A stretch of 51,586 nt of DNA from Luminiphilus sp. Lineage in GTDB: Bacteria; Pseudomonadota; Gammaproteobacteria; Pseudomonadales; Halieaceae. Below, in pieces: positions 24,993-32,106 of this stretch. How positions within the stretch are numbered: position 1 is the stretch's first letter; every line of letters begins with the position of its first letter. The notes beneath the pieces are model-generated. The model made no database searches and was not told where the DNA came from. It worked only from the letters and a program-made list of their open reading frames with translations. The DNA lies in the NCBI GenBank assembly GCA_016779445.1, contig JADHNP010000007.1:1-51586 (forward strand), given 5' to 3'. A program made the translations under genes and the position numbers.

Positions 24993-26705
24993 ATGGGTGG
25001 TGACCAGATCATGGATTATTACCGTCAGGCTGTGGACATGGTGACGGCGCCGGGCGCATTTCTCGAAGTGACAAATATCAAACGCGACGGGTATGAGTTG
25101 AAGGTCTATAAGAACGCACCGGGGAGTCTGCGAGACTTCTGGTTGCTGGGCCAAAGTTATGGCGATCAGGAATACATCGTTTATGGCGACGAGCGATGGA
25201 CATATGCTGAAGCCGGGCGAATCGTAGCGAATTTTTCTGCTTGGCTGACCGCTCAGGGAGTGGGTTCCGGCGATCGTGTTGCCGTCGCGATGCGGAATTA
25301 CCCGGAATGGATCTTTGCCTATTGGGGCATCATCGCTGTGGGCGGTGTCGCTGTCGGCATGAACGCCTGGTGGGTGGCCGACGAGATGGCTTACGCTCTG
25401 ACAGACTCTGAGCCAAAATGGCTCATTGCTGATGATCGCCGATTGGCTACCTTTGCCGAGATCCTGAGTGATTTCCCTGGTATCGGCATTGTGGCAGTGC
25501 GCGATTCTGATTCAGCGGTGCCCGCCGTTCAGTGGGCCGATGCAGTTAAAGAGGAAGGCGAGCTCGCTAGCACCGCAATCGACCCTGATGACGACGCCTG
25601 TATTTTTTACACCTCAGGTACGACTGGGCGTCCAAAGGGGGCTCAGTTGACGCATCGTGGTTGCGTACATAATGTGATGAATGTGGCAGCGATGGGGCAG
25701 ATCTTCGCCACCACGCAAGTAATGAATCGTGGCGAAGCGCCCGATGCGCCCGTATCTGTGCCAGCGCCGACGTCTTTGGTTGCAACCCCGCTTTTTCATG
25801 TAACCGCAAACAATTGTGTAATGCAGGGTGGCACCGTGGGCGGCGGAAAACTTGTCCTGATGTACAAGTGGGACACGCTAGAGGCCTTGAAATTGATTGA
25901 GCAAGAAAAGGTCAATACCCTCAGCGCCGTTCCCATGATGGCGCGGGAGCTGCTGGCACATCCGGATTTTCAGGATTTCGACACCTCTAGTCTTAATTCT
26001 CTGGGTGGAGGGGGTGCAGCTATGCATCCGGACTTGCCAGCTAAGGTGGTCGAGACAACCAAGCGAGCAAAGCCATCACAAGGTTATGGCATGACAGAGG
26101 TGTGTGGCATCAGCACTTACACCACAGGAGACTTGTTCGTGGCGCGACCTCAAAGCTGTGGACCACTGGTTCCAACCCTCGAAGGAAAGGTGGTCAATGC
26201 GGAGGGTGCGGCACTTCCCGTGGGAGAGGCGGGTGAGCTTTTGGTTAAGGGCGCACCGGTTATCAAGGGCTATTTGAATCGACCGGAGGCAACAGCCGAA
26301 ACCATTGTCGACGGGTGGTTGCATACGGGCGATATTGGATACTTCGATGAAGACGGCTTCTTGTACTTGGTTGATCGTGCGAAAGACATGATTTTGCGAG
26401 GTGGTGAAAACATTTATTGTGCCGAGGTTGAAAGTGCGCTCTACACTCATCCGGCGGTGTTGGAAACGGTTGCGTTTGCTGTGCCTGATGACCGGCTGGG
26501 TGAAGAGGTGGGTGTTGCCGTGCATCTGAAACCCGATGCGATGCTTGACGCCCCGGGGCTTCGTGAGCACATGGGGTCACGGTTAGCAGGCTTCAAGGTG
26601 CCCAAGTACATCTGGTTTCTTTCTGAGCCTCTTCCGCGCAACGCGAATGGCAAGTTTCTTAAACGCGAGTTACGCGAGGTCTTGGATCCCGCTTCGGCAG
26701 ATTAG
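24993..26705 (+). CDS. Acyl-CoA synthetase (AMP-forming), second copy
   Basis: A 570-residue acyl-adenylate-forming ligase, distinct from the one at 20.5 kb. The phosphate loop is FYTSGTTGRPKGAQLTH near residue 205, the acid-binding part has SQGYGMTEVCG, and the C-terminal section has HTGDIGYFDEDGFLYLVDRA and MILRGGENIYCAEVE, then NANGKFLKREL with the catalytic lysine. I start at the ATG at 24993, which has AAGAGG 10 bases upstream; the frame continues up to 24924. It begins the plus-strand catabolic cluster and is divergent from the phosphotransferase. The substrate is unknown. Confidence 0.9.
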   Translation: MGGDQIMDYYRQAVDMVTAPGAFLEVTNIKRDGYELKVYKNAPGSLRDFWLLGQSYGDQEYIVYGDERWTYAEAGRIVANFSAWLTAQGVGSGDRVAVAMRNYPEWIFAYWGIIAVGGVAVGMNAWWVADEMAYALTDSEPKWLIADDRRLATFAEILSDFPGIGIVAVRDSDSAVPAVQWADAVKEEGELASTAIDPDDDACIFYTSGTTGRPKGAQLTHRGCVHNVMNVAAMGQIFATTQVMNRGEAPDAPVSVPAPTSLVATPLFHVTANNCVMQGGTVGGGKLVLMYKWDTLEALKLIEQEKVNTLSAVPMMARELLAHPDFQDFDTSSLNSLGGGGAAMHPDLPAKVVETTKRAKPSQGYGMTEVCGISTYTTGDLFVARPQSCGPLVPTLEGKVVNAEGAALPVGEAGELLVKGAPVIKGYLNRPEATAETIVDGWLHTGDIGYFDEDGFLYLVDRAKDMILRGGENIYCAEVESALYTHPAVLETVAFAVPDDRLGEEVGVAVHLKPDAMLDAPGLREHMGSRLAGFKVPKYIWFLSEPLPRNANGKFLKRELREVLDPASAD

Positions 26706-26927
26706 TATCCGAGCCGGTTCGTTTTGTGTCGATAATCGTATCCGCGAAGTCTGTTGATGGCGCTGGCGCATCAGGTTGAAAAGGCAGAGCGGTCGAGACA
26801 ATGCTGAACAGATTTTAAGCGTTCCTATTTAATGGCGGACTCACCGGGCAGGGCGTGGCGGGTGATTGATATGGGCAGCGTCAACCGCAGTCCACGGATT
26901 TGTGAGAGATAAAGAGAGGAGGGTGGC

Positions 26928-28103
26928 ATGCTCACCAGACAATTTACTGACGAGCAGACGATGTTCCGCGAAGCCTACCGGCGATTTTTAGCCGAAGAGG
27001 TTGTCCCTGATATGGAAAGATTCCGCGAGCAAGGCGTGGTCGATCGAGACGTCTTTAAAAAAGCGGGTAACAAGGGATTCCTTATGGTGTGGCCGGAGGA
27101 GCGCTTCGGCGGCATGGATGATTATGATATTCGCTGGGAGCAGGTCATTATTGAAGAATTGGCGTACGCCCGTTGCAGTGACTGGTTTGGTTCGCTGCAC
27201 AGCCGCATCGTGGCACCATACATCACCCGCTTCGGTACTGAGGCGCAGATTGAGCGCTATATCCCTGGCGCCGTGTCGGGAGACATTATTCTCGCGGTTG
27301 CGATGACCGAGCCAGACGCGGGAAGTAACTTGGCCGGGATGCGGACTCACGCGGTTGAGCACGACGACCACTGGCAACTGAGCGGCCAAAAAACCTATAT
27401 TTCGAACGGCATTAACTGTGATTTAGTGGTGGTAGCGGCGAAAACCGATCCGCAAAACAACCCTCATGCCATGACCTTGTTTTTGGTGGAATCCGAGTGG
27501 GAAGGATTTGAACGTGGACGGAATCTGAAGAAGCTTGGTTTGAAAGCGCAGGATACCGCCGAACTGTTTTTCAATGACGTCAAAGTTCCCAAGCAAAATG
27601 TATTGGGGGAGGCCCATAAGGGGTTTTATTACCTGATGGAGGGTCTGGCTGAAGAGCGCCTATTGGGTGCCATGGGCTACCTCGCTGCGGCGCAGCTTTC
27701 TTGGGACCTCACGGCAAGCTTTGTCCGTGAGCGAGAGGTTTTCGGCAAGCCGCTCGCCACCATGCAAAATACTCAGTTCAAAATGGCAGAATTGCGCGCA
27801 GAGCTCGATATTGCGCAATGCTACGTTGATCAAGCAGCGCTGGCATTCAACGCTGGTACTTTATCGGCCGAAGACGCTGCTATCGCAAAATTAAAAACAT
27901 CAGAACTACAGCAATGCGTAGCTGACGAGGGTTTACAACTGCACGGTGGTGCCGGTTTCATGGATGAGTACCCTATTAGTCGTCAGTCGGCCGACGCAAA
28001 AATTGCGACGATTTATGCGGGGAGTTCAGAGATCATGAAGTTGATTATTGGCCGGCATTGTCTTGGCGACCATTACGACGCCTTTAATCAGCGTAATTTT
28101 TGA
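26928..28103 (+). CDS. Acyl-CoA dehydrogenase, long-chain-like
   Basis: A 391-residue FAD acyl-CoA dehydrogenase, catalysing the alpha,beta-desaturation of acyl-CoA. The FAD and substrate loops are ILAVAMTEPDAGSNLAGMRT and SGQKTYISNG. The position that carries the catalytic Glu in medium-chain enzymes reads IYAGSSEIMK, with Ala instead of Glu. The alternative helix-G Glu of the long-chain and isovaleryl type is present in LAEERLLGAMG, so the enzyme should be active and of that subgroup. GAGGAGGGTGGC precedes the ATG. The racemase gene starts 10 bases after its stop. Confidence 0.92.
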   Translation: MLTRQFTDEQTMFREAYRRFLAEEVVPDMERFREQGVVDRDVFKKAGNKGFLMVWPEERFGGMDDYDIRWEQVIIEELAYARCSDWFGSLHSRIVAPYITRFGTEAQIERYIPGAVSGDIILAVAMTEPDAGSNLAGMRTHAVEHDDHWQLSGQKTYISNGINCDLVVVAAKTDPQNNPHAMTLFLVESEWEGFERGRNLKKLGLKAQDTAELFFNDVKVPKQNVLGEAHKGFYYLMEGLAEERLLGAMGYLAAAQLSWDLTASFVREREVFGKPLATMQNTQFKMAELRAELDIAQCYVDQAALAFNAGTLSAEDAAIAKLKTSELQQCVADEGLQLHGGAGFMDEYPISRQSADAKIATIYAGSSEIMKLIIGRHCLGDHYDAFNQRNF

Positions 28104-28113
28104 GGGTGGTGAA

Positions 28114-29256
28114 ATGGGATCTCTGAGAGGTTACACCGTAATAGAGCTTGCGGGCATCGGTCCTGCACCGATGGGAGGTATGATTCTCGCTGATATGGGG
28201 GCGGATTTAATTCGCATTGAGCGCCCGGGAGCGGCAGACCCAAAAATGACTGAGCCCGTCAGCGGGCGAAATAAGAAATCCGTGGTGCTCGATCTCAAGC
28301 AGCCCGGAGGTTTCGCTGCATTAATGAAGCTGATTGAGCACGCAGATGCGCTTATTGATCCTTACCGGCCGGGGGTCTGCGAAAAACTGGGTTTTGGGCC
28401 TGACGAGTGCCTGCGCAGGAATCCACGATTGGTATTTGCTCGAATGACCGGCTGGGGGCAAACCGGGCCTCTTGCGCAAGCTGCTGGCCATGACCTCAAC
28501 TACATTGCAATCACGGGTGCGCTGCACGCGATAGGGCGTCGAGGTGAGCGTCCTGTGGTGCCTCTAAACCTTGTGGGCGACTTTGGTGGCGGGGGGATGC
28601 TGCTGGTAACCGGTATTCTCGCCGCGCTCCTCGAAGCGTCAAAGTCTGGTCAAGGACAGGTGGTGGACGTTGCGATGGTGGACGGCACGGCCCAACTAAT
28701 GTGGATGATGCAGGGCTTCCAGCAAATTGGTGCTTGGAATGCGGAGGCGCGTGAGGCTAACCTTCTTGACGGCGCCGCGCATTTTTACGATACCTATGAG
28801 TGCGCGGATGGTAAGTATGTTGCTGTTGGTGCTATCGAGCCTCAGTTTTATGCAGAGTTACTTTCCCGCGCGGAGATCAGCGACCCCCAGTTTCAGGCGC
28901 AGCATGACAGTGCGCAGTGGCCTGAAATGAAGGAAAAACTAGCAGCCGTGCTGAAAACGAAAACACGTGATGAGTGGGATACGGTTATGGCGGGAAGTGA
29001 TGCCTGCTTTGCACCCGTGTTAACGATGATCGAGGCGCCGCAATATGCGGCTAATAGCGAGCGCTCTGTGTATACGAATGTGGATGGGATGATTCATCCC
29101 AGTCCGGCGCCGCGATTTGCCAGGACACCCTCTGACATTCGCCACGGCACGCGGTCACTCGGCACCGATACCGTGTCGGTTTTAGAGGGGGTCGGCCTTT
29201 CTGAATCGGAAGTGGCTGATTTGTTGAGCTCGGGTGCAGCAGTGCAGAAAGAGTAG
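28114..29256 (+). CDS. CaiB/BaiF family, alpha-methylacyl-CoA racemase-like
   Basis: A 380-residue class III CoA-transferase-fold enzyme most like alpha-methylacyl-CoA racemase. GHDLNY gives His126 and GDFGGGG gives Asp156, the two catalytic residues with the same numbers in the mycobacterial racemase MCR. Other marks are ELAGIGPAPMGGMILADMGA and GRNKKSVVLDLK. I start at the ATG at 28114 after GAGGGTGG; the frame overlaps the dehydrogenase if extended to 28048. The enzyme would convert R- to S-2-methylacyl-CoA for the dehydrogenase, pointing to branched acids. A true CoA-transferase role cannot be excluded. Confidence 0.88.
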   Translation: MGSLRGYTVIELAGIGPAPMGGMILADMGADLIRIERPGAADPKMTEPVSGRNKKSVVLDLKQPGGFAALMKLIEHADALIDPYRPGVCEKLGFGPDECLRRNPRLVFARMTGWGQTGPLAQAAGHDLNYIAITGALHAIGRRGERPVVPLNLVGDFGGGGMLLVTGILAALLEASKSGQGQVVDVAMVDGTAQLMWMMQGFQQIGAWNAEAREANLLDGAAHFYDTYECADGKYVAVGAIEPQFYAELLSRAEISDPQFQAQHDSAQWPEMKEKLAAVLKTKTRDEWDTVMAGSDACFAPVLTMIEAPQYAANSERSVYTNVDGMIHPSPAPRFARTPSDIRHGTRSLGTDTVSVLEGVGLSESEVADLLSSGAAVQKE

Positions 29257-29274
29257 CTTTTTTTGGAGGAAACT

Positions 29275-30069
29275 ATGAGTGATTACGAAACCATACTAAT
29301 CGAGCGTGAAGGTCGCGTTGCGAGAGTCTCTTTTAACCGACCAGACAAGCTCAATAGCTTCAATGGCACTCAGCGTCGGGAATTCCTGCGTGCCGCGCAG
29401 GAGGTCAACGCTGATAACGATATCTGGGTTGTCATCTTAACTGGTGCGGGGCGGGCATTCGGTGCAGGTGCCGATCTCTCGGACACCTCAGAGCCGATGC
29501 CAAATGGAGGCGAAGGAGTCGAAGATCAACTTAATGCCGAATACAAGCCAGGTGTGCTGGCCATACATCATGCCCGAAAACCTTGGATCGCCGCCATTAA
29601 CGGGCCCTGTGCGGGTATTTCTTATTCTTTTGCGATGGCTTGTGATCTGGTTGTGATGGCGGAGAGCAGTTTCCTTTATCAACCTTTCTTAGGTATCGGC
29701 TTGGTTCCTGACGGAGGTGCTACTTGGCTGCTGCCTAATTTGGTCGGGGCCAAGCGTGCTTATGAATTGATGGCGTTTGGCGAGAAGCTGACAGCTGAGA
29801 AGGCCGTTGACTGGGGATTGGCGAATCGGATTCTGCCCGATGAGGATTTTACGGCGCATGCGATGGCGTATGGACAAGAGTTAGCAAACCGTTCGCCATT
29901 AGCGTTGCGTTACACAAAGGAGGCAATGGCTTTTTCGGCATCGCATAATCTCTCTGATACGATCTCCAAAGAAGCGGCATTACAGGCTTTCTGTATTGAC
30001 AGCGAGGACTCGAGAGAAGCTATCAAGGCGTTTTTTCAGAAGCGTCAGCCAAATTGGCAGGGTAAGTAG
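29275..30069 (+). CDS. Enoyl-CoA hydratase/isomerase family protein
   Basis: A 264-residue crotonase-fold protein. The oxyanion-hole segments are GAGRAFGAGADLSD and NGPCAGISYSFAMACD. The usual second catalytic Glu position reads GLVPDGGATWLLPNLVGAKR, with Asp instead of Glu. This is the pattern of isomerase-type members such as PaaG, so double-bond isomerisation is as likely as hydration. A strong GGAGGA lies before the ATG at 29275, 18 bases after the racemase stop. It completes the synthetase, dehydrogenase, racemase, hydratase set. Confidence 0.88.
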   Translation: MSDYETILIEREGRVARVSFNRPDKLNSFNGTQRREFLRAAQEVNADNDIWVVILTGAGRAFGAGADLSDTSEPMPNGGEGVEDQLNAEYKPGVLAIHHARKPWIAAINGPCAGISYSFAMACDLVVMAESSFLYQPFLGIGLVPDGGATWLLPNLVGAKRAYELMAFGEKLTAEKAVDWGLANRILPDEDFTAHAMAYGQELANRSPLALRYTKEAMAFSASHNLSDTISKEAALQAFCIDSEDSREAIKAFFQKRQPNWQGK

Positions 30070-30138
30070 AGGGCTTCTCTGTGCTGTCTGCCCGCAGCAA
30101 TTTCCGAGCCTAAGCGACACGTCGGTGGAGGGATAACC

Positions 30139-32097
30139 ATGCTCAGGGATCACGAAAGGTATAGCAGTCTTGGCTCAACCCGCAGTGTTGGCGTTTGGGT
30201 GGGGCGATATAGTGCAGTAGCGTTCTTGGCTTTTGTGTGGACTGTATTTATTCCCGTTGCGGTTAGCAGCGCAGAGGACATAAAGGCCGATCAGAAACGG
30301 CTTTTATGGGGTGATACGCACCTGCACACCACATATTCTTCCGACGCCTTCATCAACGGCAATCTTACCGCGACGCCGGATACCGCTTATCGTTATGCAA
30401 AAGGGATTCCGGTGGAGCATCCCGGGCACAAGGCGCGAGTGCAGATTGGCACGCCTCTCGACTTTTTGGTGGTATCCGACCACGCCGAGTATCTTGGTGT
30501 AATTCGAAGTCTCTATCTCAACCCCATGGTGACAGAGGGTCTGGGTTGGCGTGATATCTTTTGGACACGCTTTGTGCAGTATTTGCTTCGCGATGCGATT
30601 GATGACCAATCAGGCCGGAAACTCTTTACCTCTATTCTGCCCAAGCCATCGCCTGACGCGGTGACGGCAATGGCCGGGTGGGAGGATGACCGAACTGCAG
30701 GTCTTATTCCTAGACAACCGACGGTTGAGATCGATACGTGGAGGACGATCACTGATGCGGCTGACCGACACAACCAGCCCGGCGCCTTTACTGCGCTGAT
30801 TGGCTGGGAGTACTCGCTTATTCCGGGTGGCGCTAACCTGCACCGTATCGTGATGTCTGATATTGGCGCGGCAGAGGCGCAAACCTTTGCGCCCTTTGGT
30901 TTTGATGACAGCTCATTTCCCAGTGATTTGTGGGCGTGGTTGGAGCGCACTAGTGCGTCTACGGGGGGCAATTTTATTGCGATTCCTCACAACTCAAATA
31001 TATCCAAGGGCTCCATGTTCGATATCCGCGATATACGTGGTAACGAGATTGACAAAGACTATGCGCAAATTCGCCGGTACTGGGAGCCAGTTGTTGAGAT
31101 TACGCAAATAAAAGGAGATTCAGAGACGCATCCGGTTCTCTCGCCGGAAGATTCTTTCAGTGATTTCGAGACCTACCCCTACTATATCCAGCGAGAGTGG
31201 ACAGACTATGTGCCAAAAGAAGGAGACTACATTCGCAGTGCTTTGCGGACCGGTCTCAGCATACAGTCTTCGGTAGGGGTGAACCCTTTCCAATTCGGAG
31301 TGATTGGCTCGACGGACGCACATACGGCATTACCCTCGGCGGAAGAGGATAATTTTCACGGTAAGATGGCGACAGACTCTGTGCCTTCACGCAAATCGGG
31401 AGGATGGTCAGACGAGGCGCGTGGCACATTTGGTTGGGGCATGAGTGCCTCGGGGTTGGCGGCCGTTTGGGCGACTGAAAATACCCGTGAGGCAATTCTC
31501 GCAGCGATGCGGCGACGTGAGGTATACGCTACCACCGGCCCGAGAATCGCTGTGCGCGTATTCGGTGGATGGAACTTGGCAGAGGAGGTGATGGCTGAAG
31601 CCACTTACCCGACCAGCCTTACACCGCAAGCCGTACCCATGGGAGGTGAGATTGTGGGCGCGGCTGAAGGAGATCAATTTAGTTTATTGATCGAGGCGCA
31701 AGCTGACCCTAAAGGCGCGTATCTTGATCGGGTACAGGTCATTAAGGGTTCAATCGATGCCTCTGGAATGACACGAGAGCAGGTATACGACGTGGCATGG
31801 GCTGGAGAGGATCGAGTGGCCGAGGATGGTTCCTTAACGCCCGTGGGCTCAAGCGTTGATGTGCAAACCGGCTTAACGGCAAATTCGATTGGGGCGTCGA
31901 GTTTGACCGTGGCATGGAAGGACCCCGACTTTGACCCACAGCGAGCGGCGTTTTATTACGTGCGGGTCTTGCAAATACCCACCGCGCGCCACTCGTTACT
32001 CGACAGGCTGGCGCTGGCGGATTCCGAGATAGATACGAGGCGCCCCGACACAATTCAGGAGCGTGCTTATACCTCTGCCATTTGGTATCGGCCCTGA
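30139..32097 (+). CDS. Exported DUF3604 protein, PHP-like metal site
   Basis: A 652-residue DUF3604 protein of unknown function. The hydrophobic segment AVAFLAFVWTVFIPVAVSSA at about residues 26-45 is a signal peptide or anchor. The mature start LLWGDTHLHTTYSSDA, then FLVVSDHAEY, AIPHNSN and GSTDAHT, matches the spacing of metal ligands in the PHP phosphoesterase superfamily: HxH, DH, H and DxH. That suggests a metal-dependent hydrolase in the periplasm, which is my inference. GGAGGG precedes the ATG. It follows the acyl-CoA cluster by 69 bases and may be co-transcribed, but no link in substrate is evident. Confidence 0.85.
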   Translation: MLRDHERYSSLGSTRSVGVWVGRYSAVAFLAFVWTVFIPVAVSSAEDIKADQKRLLWGDTHLHTTYSSDAFINGNLTATPDTAYRYAKGIPVEHPGHKARVQIGTPLDFLVVSDHAEYLGVIRSLYLNPMVTEGLGWRDIFWTRFVQYLLRDAIDDQSGRKLFTSILPKPSPDAVTAMAGWEDDRTAGLIPRQPTVEIDTWRTITDAADRHNQPGAFTALIGWEYSLIPGGANLHRIVMSDIGAAEAQTFAPFGFDDSSFPSDLWAWLERTSASTGGNFIAIPHNSNISKGSMFDIRDIRGNEIDKDYAQIRRYWEPVVEITQIKGDSETHPVLSPEDSFSDFETYPYYIQREWTDYVPKEGDYIRSALRTGLSIQSSVGVNPFQFGVIGSTDAHTALPSAEEDNFHGKMATDSVPSRKSGGWSDEARGTFGWGMSASGLAAVWATENTREAILAAMRRREVYATTGPRIAVRVFGGWNLAEEVMAEATYPTSLTPQAVPMGGEIVGAAEGDQFSLLIEAQADPKGAYLDRVQVIKGSIDASGMTREQVYDVAWAGEDRVAEDGSLTPVGSSVDVQTGLTANSIGASSLTVAWKDPDFDPQRAAFYYVRVLQIPTARHSLLDRLALADSEIDTRRPDTIQERAYTSAIWYRP

Positions 32098-32106
32098 AAG
32101 TTTGGC

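Noticed and set aside
26820-26880. TCACC and GGTGA arms before the acyl-CoA dehydrogenase gene as an operator
   Set aside because: The arms are only five bases with a 15-base spacer, within chance expectation.
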